Source: Ostrinia nubilalis
Taxonomy: Eukaryota; Arthropoda; Insecta; Lepidoptera; Crambidae
NCBI RefSeq assembly: GCF_963855985.1
Contig: NC_087117.1
Coordinates: forward strand, 2,553,001-2,617,000
Direction: 5' to 3'
DNA: 64,000 nt
Shown: positions 9,687 to 20,460 of the stretch, piece by piece
Numbering within the stretch: position 1 is the stretch's first letter
Layout: each line of letters opens with the position of its first letter
Notes under the pieces: model-generated
Database searches by the model: none
Seen by the model: only the letters and a program-made list of their open reading frames with translations
Told to the model about the DNA's origin: nothing
Made by a program: the position numbers and the translations under genes

Positions 9687-12440
9687 CTGAAGATGAATAA
9701 TACTATTATAGCCTTCGCCTAATATAACGCGTATCTATCGCCGCATTTATAGCTTTAATAGATTTTAATCATTCGATATTTTGAACGTTTGATCATTTGT
9801 AAATTCAATATTATGAACGTTCGATCATTTGTAAAAATAATTCTATATTTGATCGTTTGATGAAACCCTTTATTCGGTATAGGACAGATTTTGGGATTGG
9901 ACAGATTCGTGGATTCGGCAGATACTGGATTCGACGGATTCGTGGATTTCGATATTTTCGTTATTTTGATTTTAGATCATATTTTGTTAGTCGATATGGG
10001 CGGAGGTAACCCCCACAGCTACCTGGCGGCTATCCTAGTTAGCTATGCGTTCATTGGCGGGTCGCGTGCATAGTGCCCTTTCGTCCACTAGGATCCCCTA
10101 ACCCGATCCCCCAGGGGATCCGATTTAGTTCCAACGGGACACAATTTCAACGGGACACATTTTCAATCAGACACATTCCCACGTGGACACAGTTGCAAAC
10201 TGACACAATACAGTCAGTCGAATAAATGAAAGTGAAATGAAAAATATGAACATTAAAATAACTATATTTTATTACAATTAATAACCTGCCCAGTAGTGCC
10301 GAGACCACGCGAACTGTAATGTTTGTGAAATGTGAATATACGGGTGTCAATAAAATTTATGTCTGTCTGCGGGTAGGTACTTTATGTGCGTGATTCCAGT
10401 GTTTACTGTCATCCTCATAATTATTATTATATCCAAAATGTAAATGAAAGGAATTTTCGTAAAAAAAATTACTTTATTAAAATTATAACTAAACAAAGCC
10501 CTTAACAAAACAAACTTACAAAATGAGTTGAACATAGAAAATTAAACTATTACAAAATTAACATAGCATACAAAGTAAATAACATGATCATACAAAATAC
10601 CCTAAATAAATCTATTATCAAACAGGACTTATTTCTTTGCACCGTTAACTTTTTTCTTCGCAGATTTAATTTTTTGTCTGTTGCTGTCACTTTTTTCGAT
10701 TTTCCCGCGCTTCATGTGCATTTCCTGAGGGATGGGCATCTGTCCCCGGAAATCGACTCCGGGGCCGGGCTTCAACTTCATTCGATGCTCAGGGTATAGA
10801 TATATCGACTCGGATGGTGCGATTCGAATAGTGCTCTGGTAGAAGTGTAAATCCCTGAAGATTATGAATACTATTATAATAGAGTTGCAAAGCGTTGCGT
10901 ACTGCTATAGTCATCTTTAAATCTAGGAATAGATAGATGACACCTTTTTAATAAGAAAGGAATAGATGACATTTAAAACAATTTATCGATCATCTAAGTT
11001 CTAAGTCCACATTCTACCAACACAATTCGCGCGCGATATGTAGGACTACGCGTTCGCCAAATTTTGAGGGCTGATGCTGAGGGCCCTGCCTGGACATTTA
11101 AAAAAAGGGGATCTGAAAAAAAAAAAACTATAGAACTACACTAATTCTTAGGTAACAATCACAGACTATTTATTCACAATAATTTATATTTATTTTATAT
11201 ATTTATATTTGATTTGAATTGATTTGACTAACATAACTCACAGGGGGCTCCCTTCATCGCGAGGCTCTTAACAAACTGCCCAGTGGGAAAAATCTAAGGT
11301 TTTTTCAAGTTGAGTTTTCAAGTCGAGATTGTTAACTTACTTGTAATGTCAAAATACGCGTACCGGAAAACGCAGCGTGGGACGTCCACCCACAAGGTGG
11401 ACCGACGACATCATAAAGGTAGCAGAAAGGCGCTGTACGCAGGCCGCTACCAACCGGGCAACATGGAAAGCATTGGGGGAGGCCTATGTTCAGCAGTGAA
11501 CGTCCTATGGCTGAGATGATGATGATGATGATGAATGTCAAAATAAGTTAACAACCTCCACCTGTGATCACAGAGCAAATAATCTACCTGTGGTTAGGGA
11601 ACTGAAAGGGCGCGAAGACCCTCCCCTCAATATTCTGCTTGTACACCGACCAGCGGCACTTGAGCTGCTGGTTCCTCTGCAGCGAGTAGTGGCGGATGAA
11701 CTGGTGCTCGAACAGGCCCTTCTCGAACGTGGGAATGGTGCGGTAGTTGTTGCCGATCTCGCGGGCTATGTCTAAAATAAACACGTGGAATGGAACGCAT
11801 GATGGAAAGCTAACAAAATTGCTTAAAAATGTTGAATGTTGATGTTTTTTTTGTTGATTGTGTGTTCAATGTAAGGCAAAACGCGCTGGAGACCCGGCTT
11901 AATGATGGGACTGTACGACTGAGGAGGGACAGAGGTTGGTGAAAGATGAAGAAAAAGGGACAGTTGAAATCTGATTGGTTATTCCACACGCTTCTTTGCT
12001 CCGCTCCGCTTTGGTGGAAAGCGGGCCTTAGTTGCTAGTGTAGTCATAGGAAGTATACAGATGGATTTATGCCCATTTTCACCATCAAACCTAATTTTTA
12101 GTGACCCCTATGAAAACAAAATACCTAGGTACCTGTTATGTGTTATGTTAAGAGGTCACTTAAAAATTGATGGTGAAAACGGGCATTGTTCTTCTGTAAC
12201 CGGGTGGCACAAGTGGAGGCCGTAGCTTAGATCTAAGGGCCGTAGTCAAATTCAAATGTTATTGCATATAGTTATCATTAATATTTGAAAATGCTATGTA
12301 ACTTGTTTTAAATAAATAAATAAATAAAATATTAATAAGTCTTTATGGTACAAGAATAACTCACTCTCATCAGCAACATGCGACATGGGTTCCCTTTTTA
12401 TGTGTTTGCACGAATCGTATAAATTGCTATTTCTGGCCAT
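9461..12440 (-). CDS. unrecognised small basic protein, paralogue 1, three exons, 161 aa
   Basis: Exons on the minus strand: 12440-12365 (ATG), 11771-11588 and a last exon available in two copies, 10854-10629 (proximal) or 9686-9461 (distal). Lengths 76, 184 and 226 give 486 nt in phase with either last exon. I do not recognise the family. Visible signatures shared by the three paralogues of this window are CKHIKRE in exon 1; NNYRTIPTFEKGLFE, IRHYSLQRN and FAPFQFP in exon 2; DLHFY and LKPGPGVDFRGQMPIPQEMH in exon 3; then a lysine-rich tail. There is no signal peptide or membrane segment. ATG to ATG it is 529 bp from paralogue 2 on the other strand, so the two probably share a promoter. Confidence 0.8.
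9705..10285. other. spacer without a gene
   Basis: AT-rich, with a short run of words repeating around GGATTCG and TTGATCGTTTGA, and ACGGGACACA-like words near 10130-10200. I see no coding exon on either strand. Confidence 0.5.
10870..11587. other. intron 2 of paralogue 1, with RTE fragment
   Basis: Contains an RTE-type LINE 3' end at about 11352-11536 (plus strand), coding SVGRPPTRWTDDIIKVAERR and ending in a (GAT)n tail. Nothing else recognisable. Confidence 0.65.
11772..12364. other. intron 1 of paralogue 1
   Basis: No exon seen. Positions 12200-12335 look like a LINE 3' tail ending in (AAAT)n. Confidence 0.5.
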
Positions 12441-12969
12441 TTTGTCTTAGAGAAACTAATAAATAAGTTTTTGTGATTCTGTTTTATATTATTTTCTTGG
12501 GCACTGTATTGGTTGGTAGAATTGACAGTATGGGACCTCTCAAACATGACGCTTGACGCTATACTTTTTAAAACTTATTAGACTTTTAAAAAGTTCTTAT
12601 ATGTATAGACGACATCTAAAGCTTTGTATTATTTTAGTTCAACAAAATACTGTCCTTTCTCTGGATTATCTGGTGGAGATTGCTACCTGGCGATAAGACC
12701 GCCTACTTAAACTGTGCACTTTCATTGTCCCCTAAATAAAAACTCTTCTTAAATTTATAAACTAACATCAATCCTCTCCTCTTTTCTCAAAAAAGAAGAA
12801 AAACCAAAAAAAGAACACTCCAATTTGACATTTCATCATTTTTCATTCATTTTCTGTCGAGATTTCGTTTGTGCGGTGCTTTATTTCTATCTTTCTTTTA
12901 ATATTCCGTACACATGTCCATTTGCAGGGAAAGTTTGTTGAAAGCACTCTTCACAATAGCCTATCTGAA
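12441..12969. promoter_or_regulatory. shared divergent promoter region of paralogues 1 and 2
   Basis: The 529 bp between two start codons facing away from each other. It contains a short LINE-like remnant (about 12665-12735, CTGGCGATAAGACCGCC). I see no clear TATA box; a bidirectional promoter is inferred from spacing only. Confidence 0.45.
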
Positions 12970-14863
12970 ATGGAAAAGAATGATGATGCAGCTTCCCCAT
13001 ACGCAGCATGCCGCCATATTAAACGGACACAACCGGACATCTCCGTTGACGAAGGTAGAGCTAAGCTAAATATTTATGTAGTTTACTATCTATTTATTTA
13101 TCAGACAAGCTGTTTTAGCTGCTAAAGCCCGGTCCGTGAGCCGGTGAGCCGGGTGAGCCCGGTCCCAACATAATTACGCGCGAGCGATAAAGATGGGTAG
13201 TTAAGGGTCATTGGACAAAATTCTACGTGCTCACAGACCGGATATTAGAGCTAAGCCAAAATTAAATATTTATGTAGTTTACTATTTATTTATCAGACAA
13301 GCTGTTTTAGCTGCTAGAAAAGCTGTTTGTACTGCTGGACAAGCTGTTTTTTTCTTCTTTGTGGCTCTCGCGGATTGCGTTTAGCCACGACAAGGTTTTT
13401 GACTTCATCATCATCTCAGCCATAGGACGTCCACTGCTGAACATAGGCCTCCCCCAATGCTTTCCATGTTGCCCGGTTGGTAGCGGCCTGCGTCCAGCGC
13501 CTTCCTGCTACCTTTATGATGTCGTCGGTCCACCTTGTGGGTGGACGTCTCACGCTGCGTTTTCCGGTACGCGGCCTTTACCCCAGAACCTTGTTTCTGA
13601 CTTAATTTATAATAATTCATTTCCCTATCTTTTAACCTAATCCCACACTGTCTAAACGCAATTCCGCAAAACCGGACAAGCTGTTTTAGGTGCTACACAA
13701 GCTGTTTATGCTACTAGACAAGCTGTTTGTACTACTACAGGAAAAGCAGTTTTAGTCACTAGGTTGCTGTTTTACTTCCTACGCCTGTGCAATATATTTT
13801 TTCCTTGGACCCTAATCTAATCACTTATCATTTTATCCTTGCAGCAATAGTAAAGACCTTCTCCAACGACTTTAGAGTACTACCCTTATTCGAAAAGAAG
13901 CTATTTGACTACACGCGCGTGCGCCACTACTCTCTGCGACGCAACCGTTTGTTAGGGTGCCGCTGGCGGCGGTATATCGACACCAATATGGGCCGAGAGC
14001 GGAACCCCTTCCAGTTTCCCAAAGTCGAGTGAGTAACTACTGCTGTTTATGCCAAAACTCCTTTTAGATTTAATTTTAGCTAATGCGGTTGCTGCTGCGC
14101 CTGCTGAACCAACTTATAAAGTTGCAAGTCAAAAGTAACTTGCAAAGTCCCTAGGGACATCTTGAGGACATGCAAGCGTGGGATTCACCACGCGCCCTAT
14201 ACCTATACCTACCTATATCTCGCGCCAGTTTATCAATAATGAGTCCTCCATACCTACAAGTTGAATTATTATTATTCTTATGCCTTTGGGAGGTCAGTGG
14301 CGGCGTAGCATGGGTTGGCACCCGGGGCGATCACCCCCCCTCCCCCCCGTCACAAGTGATATGACACCCCCTGGGGTGGTTTTGGGGTTACCTACCGATT
14401 CCAAGATTGAAAGACAATCCCCCCCCCCCCCCCCGTATCATGACATAGACCGCAGATTTGCCATGCAGATGTGCCAGTGAGTACTAATCTGCGCGACTTG
14501 TGTCACCCCCTGATGCTTGGCACCCGGGGCGGACCGCCCCCACCGCCCCCCCCTTACGCCGCTACTGTGGGAGGTTTCCCCTTAGACTGCCTGGACTTCT
14601 TACCAAAGTTAAAATAATGACATTTCGGTAAATTTATACATATTACCAGAAAGCCTACATTTTACTGATTTTTTTTTCATTCCAGCGACTTCCACTTCTA
14701 CAACTACCACAATCGGTACGCGCCATCGCAATCGATTTGCAAAATCGCTCGCCACCACCGACAACTCGCGCCGGGTCCCGGGGTCGACAAATACGGGCAA
14801 ATGCCCATCCCTGACGACATGCATTTGCGCAAAACCGTCGGCATTGCCAAGAAGTGGGTCTAG
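12970..14863 (+). CDS. unrecognised small basic protein, paralogue 2, three exons, 148 aa
   Basis: Exons 12970-13054, 13845-14028 and 14686-14863 (TAG), 85+184+178 = 447 nt, phases 1 and 2 at the junctions exactly as in paralogue 1. The middle exon has the same 184-nt length in all three paralogues. Signatures: CRHIKRTQPD in exon 1; FRVLPLFEKKLFDY, VRHYSLRRN and NPFQFPK in exon 2; DFHFYNYHNRYAP and LAPGPGVDKYGQMPIPDDMH in exon 3, with a short C-terminus lacking the long lysine-rich tail. The frame is open upstream of the ATG to 12871, but MEKND is chosen because exon 1 of paralogues 1 and 3 starts at the equivalent point. The 3' UTR seems to be interrupted by the pogo-like element at 14924-16393; an AATAAA lies at about 16448. 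Confidence 0.8.
13095..13760. repeat. dispersed minisatellite motif ACAAGCTGTTTT in intron 1 of paralogue 2
   Basis: The motif (A)CAAGCTGTTT(TAGCTGCTA) recurs about seven times between 13095 and 13735. The series is broken by half a palindromic MITE (13160-13252) and an RTE 3' fragment on the minus strand (13404-13580). Confidence 0.65.
14295..14567. mobile_element. hAT-type MITE with 8-bp target duplication
   Basis: Ends CAGTGGCGGCGTAGC and its counterpart GCCGCTACTG form terminal inverted repeats. The 8-bp word TGGGAGGT is repeated on both sides (14287-14294 and 14568-14575). The interior has long C runs. It sits in intron 2 of paralogue 2. Confidence 0.85.
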
Positions 14864-14923
14864 TCGGCCATTTTGTTAACCGCCATCTTGTGAAGCCCGC
14901 GATTTCGAATAGGTTTTTATGTA

Positions 14924-16393
14924 GGGTAAACCACCCAATTATTGGCACTTTAAGCAGCTACTTCACAAAACCGGTAAAATTTACATGTAAAAATATGTTT
15001 TATCAAAGATAAAAACATTTATATTGGTCTTTTAATCTTTGCAGAATATTATAAAGTACTTATCATTAATAAATTAAATCATTTATTCAATATAGTGTAC
15101 CTTTTAAAAAATTACCTCAAAATACCAGTTGTTGGCATAGCCAAACCTTTTATTGGCAGTGATAATTACCTATTATTGGCACTGATCTCGCAAGACTGAA
15201 AAATAGCTGCTAGGTCTTATGTAGAGGTTTTAAAGAGATTCATGATAGAAATAAACAAAATAAAATCTTTTGTTAAAAGAAAAGTATCATTTTTTTTGTA
15301 TAGGAACATACCATATCAGTTCAAACGCTTATATTTAAATATGGTTTTAAACTTTCCATAACCACTTTTATCAAATCTTCTTTTCTCTTCGGAAATCCTG
15401 TTTTGCTACTGATTTTTATTTTATCCAGTCAACAAAAAGCTGTTCTTCCTCGTCAGTTAAAACTGTGAACGGACCGGGCTTAGAGCGATGATCAGGATGT
15501 TTCAATCTGGATTGTATAGTAGACCGTGGGACCACTTTCAAAGCCTTTCACAGGCTTATTCGACTAATCCCCGTCAACGGGGATTAGTGAACTTTTTAGT
15601 TCATTAATCCCCATTATAAATTCCATTGGCGTTAACGGGGATTAATGAACAAAAAGTTCACTAATCCCGTTGACGGGGATTGTCAACGGGGATTAGTGGA
15701 ATAAGACTTTGAAAGGCTTTGAGCCTTTGAAAGTGGCTAAAAAGATAATATTTTTTATTGGCACCTTTTTAACCAATGTTTGACACCCGTGCCAATAAAT
15801 GGATTTTATATAATTGGCAGTGGGCCAACATTTGGATTGGTGTGTCCAAAACGTTAGAAAATATTTTAAATGCAATTTAAACTCAATTTTGAGACAAACA
15901 AGGTATAATTTTTAATAAACTCAAATTATTTTAAATACCCTTTTATTGGCATGTGTGCCAATAAAATGGATAAACAGATTTTACGCATACCAATTGTTGG
16001 CATACTACAAATAATTAAAAGTTGGCCGTTAAATTATAAAATAATGTTTTAAAAAGGCAGTTAATATAGTCAATAATAAGACAAAATGATTATGTATAAG
16101 AACAACAAAATAGATTTGCATTTTTTTAAAAGATTATGATAGCTCTTACCTTAGTAAAAAACGAATATTTCGATTGTTTTATTCGCACAGGTCCCGGTTT
16201 GTCAAACAAATGGTTGAAGCGCCGCGATGTTTGAAATAATAAAAAACGTGTGTAGCCAGTTGAGTAATAAATGATATTACTCTTCAATTTCTACCAAAAA
16301 ATATAAGGTTTGGCTACAAAGAATCTTAATTTTCTTGAAAAACTGGAGCATGCCAATAAATTGGTAGAGTGCCAATGATTGGGTGGTTTACCC
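14924..16393 (-). mobile_element. pogo/Tigger-like DNA transposon remnant
   Basis: Terminal inverted repeats begin GGGTAAACCACCCAAT and are flanked by TA on both sides (14922-14923 and 16394-16395). On the minus strand near 15430-15530 a frame reads VPRSTIQSRLKHPDHRSKPG, then LTDEEEQLFVDWI and KTGFPKRKED. This matches the helix-turn-helix/CENP-B-like part of pogo transposases. The DDE region is not visible. A foldback (15528-15738) interrupts it. The element starts 60 bp after the stop of paralogue 2. Confidence 0.85.
15528..15738. mobile_element. foldback element inside the pogo-like remnant
   Basis: Arms with CCACTTTCAAAG and ACTAATCCCCGT(CAACGGGG) face each other; internal short palindromes CCCCGTCAACGGGG recur. 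No coding capacity. Confidence 0.75.
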
Positions 16394-16449
16394 TAGATTT
16401 ATTTTGGATTAAATATTTTTGGTTACGGGTTTAGTGTATTGGTTTTGAA

Positions 16450-17387
16450 TAAATGGTATTCTTTGGATCATTTTGCACTTTTATTTCACGTAGAAGTAGT
16501 CCAGAGACACGAGTTTTGGGAGTAGGTAAGGCTTTCGGAAGGATATTAGGAATCAAAATAAATTATCAATTTCGCAAAAATGGCTAACCTACGTCTATAG
16601 TTGACAACTAATGATGTGCCATCACAAAGTTATATTGGTGCGGGCTATACTTATTGACCTTTTATTTTAGTGATGTCTAACTTTTGTTCTTGCAAATAAA
16701 TGTGATGCACTCTAACTTTTTAAATCAAATTATAATAAAGCGGGCAGTTCAATGTCAACAACGATAGTGGTTAACAACACACGACTGTGATGATTCCCCC
16801 AACCAAAGTAGATAGGTAGGTAGGTTTTTTATTATTTCGAACTATAGTACTTATCTATCTGACTACTAAAAACTGTGTGGGTCTGGCCACAGATCTGATC
16901 CTCACACGTCTTGTTACTCGAAAGTCACAAATTCCTCGGGGAAGTTGGCACTAAAACCACAACTAAAACTCACAATTTGAAACGTTTATATATATGCCAA
17001 AGACTATCGAGGAGCCGAGGAGGAGTCTCTACACCCTTGAGGGACTTATTGTCAAATGGAAAGTTTTTCGTGCTAGAGGAACAGGAGTAGACACTAAAAA
17101 ATATTAAAACAGTTCAGTATTATTTAATCTTTTTCTGATTATGTTGTTTATGTGTTTGTAGTAATATTGTTTGTGCTTTACCTATGGTCCTTCTGCTCAG
17201 TCCTACCTGCTAGATTCACGGAAAAAAAGTTTAAGGTCTTACCAAGTTCCTACCAGTAGGACTTAGCAGTAAGACCACGGGCAACGCATGATATTGTTGT
17301 GCTCATTAAGGGAAGACCAGGACACAAATAAAAGCTAATCCGGGTATGGTCGGTTATGGTCTTCTAAGCAGCATGTTGTCTTCAGGA
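16450..17387. other. spacer without a gene; one small MITE
   Basis: A foldback at about 17183-17284 has arms TGCTCAGTCCTACC and ACTTAGCAGTAAGACC. No exon seen. The TIL gene on the minus strand ends into this spacer from 17388. Confidence 0.5.
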
Positions 17388-19623
17388 TCATGAAGCTGGA
17401 AAGAAAGTAGATTACATTAATTCCACCACAGTGGCCTCTCGAAGGGCACGCACATTAATTATGTAGTACCTACTTATCTAATACAATGTAGGGTGATAAT
17501 GTGCCTTTGTGCGTGACGCGTGTAGCCCGCATAATAGGAAAAACATGTGGTACTTTTATCTCGAATCCGCTCCGCTTTGGTTGAAATAACCTGCCAGCTT
17601 TTGTGGAAACCGAGTCAGACTGGGACAGTGTTTATTAAAAAACAATCTATACTAATATTATAAATACGAAAGTAACTCTGTCTGTCTGTCTCGCTTTCAC
17701 GCTTAAACTACTGAACCGATTTTGATAAAATTTGGTATAGAGATAGTTTGAGTCCCGGGAAAGGACATAGGATAGTTTTTATCCTGGTTTTTGAAACAGG
17801 ACGCGCGCGATAAAGTTTTTCTGTGACAGACAAAATTCCACGCGGGCGAGGCCGCGGGCGGAAAGCTAGTAGGTAATAATAGAAGTGCTTGTGGCAAACC
17901 GCATACTTACAACAGTCTTCCGCCCTCACGCACTCATAGGTGTTGCTGTCAAACTTGTACCCCTCTTTGCACTGGCATTTGACTTGGCCATCGCAGTTTT
18001 GACAGCTAGCAAACGTTTCACATCGCCGTTCGCAGGAGTGATCGCAGCCATTTTCAGCGTTGGGAAAGTCCGGGAATTCTGAGCATTGGCCTGGGAAAAC
18101 GAGTCATTCATCACCATCATCATCATCTCAGCTATAGGACGTCCACTGCTGAACATAGGCCTCCACCAATGCTTTCCATGTTGCCCGGTTGGTAGCGGCC
18201 TGTGTCCAGCGCCTTCCTGCTACCTTTACGAAGTACTTAGTCAGTCCACGTCCTGGTAACGAGTCATTCAGAGCCTTATTATCCAATGATTCATTGACCA
18301 ACTTGGCTACGATGCGCGCCATGATAAAATCATCGATGATAAAATCATCACATGTGTGGTCACATCATCACATGGTGACATGAAGTCGGTTAGAAATGGG
18401 CTTATCGCGTAAATCGATAAGCCTCGATAAAAGTTAATCGTGGCGTACATCCCAGGCATCCCAGGCCTACGAGTTTACTAGATTAATCTCAATCACAGAT
18501 TTTAATGTCATCCTCATTTCAGCCATAGGACGTCGTGTCCGCTGCTGAACATACGCCTCCTATAAAACTTCCAGATTGGTCGATTGCCAGTGACCTGCAG
18601 GCAACTCCTTCCTGCAAACTTTATAGGGTCTTCTGTCCACCTTGTGGGAAGGGGGAGAGTGGCAGAGAGGGACAAATGGACGAAGAATAAAGAACTTGTA
18701 GAGAGTCAAGCGTTGCGCGCGGTTGAGTGCAATCTGCCCTAGGCAGCCGCAGTTCCGCGTGCATCTCTCAAGATTCGGCCACAATAACCGCGAGGTTGGT
18801 ATGGCCATGGGTGGTGGTGGGATTTGTCCACCTTGTGGGTGGACGGATACTACACTACCCGGTTGAATTAACCTGGCAGCCGTGACGTCACATCGACTCT
18901 AATGCAGACGAGGCGAAAGCGGGGAGGAGTGCGGGTAAGTTGGAGGGAGAGTCGCATTCTAGTAGTTTTTTTTATCCACAACGAGGAAGCTCTTGGCCTG
19001 TATCTCACCTGATGGTAAGTGATGATCAGGCCGAAGATGAAAGCGAGCTTCACCCGGAATCCTCAACCACGGGGGAACTGGCTAGGTATCTTATTACCTC
19101 TAACTGCCGGAACACAACAATGCTGTTTTAACATTATTGTTAAGGCGACAGACTTAGGTAAGATGGTGGTTTAGGGCAGGTTTGGCGCTAAGTACTTGGT
19201 TTGGTCAGTCCTTAACTGTGGGTCAGTCACTCGCCATTGATCTGGCGCTATAGGGCCTGGTTCAGGTTCAGACATGTGCGATATAAACAAACCGCGCGGT
19301 TTCTGGGTGGTACACTGCTGTGGTGGTACGTTGCCGAGGCACTAAGGCGGTAACCGTGCGGTTACAGTTTGATGCAAATGTACAAGAACTGCCTAGAAAC
19401 AGCGCGATTTCGCTGTCTGCACTAGGCCTACCATTGGTGTATCCTGGGGTGGGCAACAGCCATTCTGGGGTAAATACGGCTTTACTTGTGAGTAGGTACA
19501 ATTAATTAAGAAAACCCTTAAAGACAAGTACATAGTTCTATTATGTTACCTAGTTTACTTACCAAAGGCCTGCGCTACGAAAGTGCCCACCAGCAGCAAA
19601 ACGAAACAAGTGCGGGCACGCAT
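17388..19623 (-). CDS. secreted TIL-domain (trypsin-inhibitor-like) cysteine-rich peptide 1, 82 aa
   Basis: Minus-strand exons 19623-19563, 18090-17911 and 17395-17388 (TGA), 61+180+8 = 249 nt, in phase. Exon 1 encodes a signal peptide (MRARTCFVLLLVGTFVAQAF). Exon 2 holds ten cysteines in TIL-domain order, with QCSEFPDFPN at the start and CQCKEGYKF late in the domain. The last exon adds only two residues (SS) before the stop. TIL proteins act outside the cell, typically as serine protease inhibitors; that role is inferred. A paralogue with the same exon plan starts 838 bp away on the other strand. The large intron 1 contains RTE and other repeats. Confidence 0.85.
17648..17874 (-). mobile_element. 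retroelement tail fragment, reverse copy
   Basis: Reverse of the 7464-7690 family, from CTATACTAATATTATAAATA to the GGCCGCGGGCGGAAAGCTAG end, with (CTGT)n. It lies in intron 2 of TIL gene 1. Confidence 0.75.
18112..18850 (-). mobile_element. two RTE-type LINE 3' fragments
   Basis: Pieces at about 18112-18262 and 18510-18850 carry the reversed GGACGTCCACTGCTGAACAT block and the coding remnant for WTQAATNRATWKAL on the minus strand. The second piece is rearranged. Both are in intron 1 of TIL gene 1. Confidence 0.7.
18955..19140 (+). mobile_element. short interspersed repeat
   Basis: Contains AGCTCTTGGCCTGTATCTCA, GTAAGTGATGATCAGGCCGA and ACTGCCGGAACACAACAATG, words of a repeat frequent in lepidopteran genomes. 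Assignment to SINE or LINE tail is uncertain. Confidence 0.5.
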
Positions 19624-20460
19624 TGTAATATCTTCTGACAGTGTATTTTTTATCTATTGGGGTTTTTATGCAATATCAGATTACGACCAAAACACGAATT
19701 GTTAACAAAAGTGCTTTTATGTTTTTGAAATAAAATAAATACCTACATGGTGATGTTTTTTAATGGTAGGCCTAATGATTTTAAAACTCACAAATTCGTT
19801 AACGTTTATTTTATCAATGAGATCAAATTAGAGGTAAACTAATTTTAAGACCTGAAAATAGTCTGCCTTATTTTTTAAGTTTTAAAATTAGTTTGAGATA
19901 AGTAAGCAAAAAAAAAATCCAGGTATTTAGGACCTATTTGTAAATTTTAAAACCCACTGAAAAATCTAAGCATTTAACTACTTAGCCTAATTATTAACAT
20001 TAATCATTGCATTATTGTTACATTTCGCATTAATTTCAATTAATGTGGTAGTTAAATCAATTTTTTTAAGTTACATGATTGGTAGGTAATTTGTATTGCA
20101 CAAATTACTAATAGTCCCATTCGCCCCTGGTGGTATGCTAAATACGCTTGTGTTACGAGTGGGCTCACCACAATTAAATAGTCGAGCAGGTGGGATTCGA
20201 ACCCGCGTTCCTTTTGGATCTCGAGTCGGCCAGTCCGACCCCTTAGCCTATTTATTTATTCGTACTTATTCTACTTACATTAATAACGTCGTGATTGCTT
20301 TAAATGATGTTTCAGGTACTTATTAACGTACACGCGTATCACGACTAAACATCGTGAAAATAACAAAATCCTATCAATTTACGTAATTCTTTGTTATCTA
20401 GTACAACCTGCCTATGTAAAAAGATACTAAAGTATCGTAAAAAGTTTCATTACTGCAAAA
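19624..20460. promoter_or_regulatory. divergent promoter region of the two TIL genes
   Basis: 837 bp between the two outward-facing start codons. It includes a tRNA-like SINE fragment (about 20160-20255, minus strand, with box-B-like GGGTTCGAATCCC). The promoter role is inferred from gene order only. Confidence 0.4.

Noticed and set aside
20160..20255. Possible tRNA gene on the minus strand (GGGTTCGAATCCC)
   Set aside because: No matching acceptor stem and no clear anticodon arm; looks like a tRNA-derived SINE piece.
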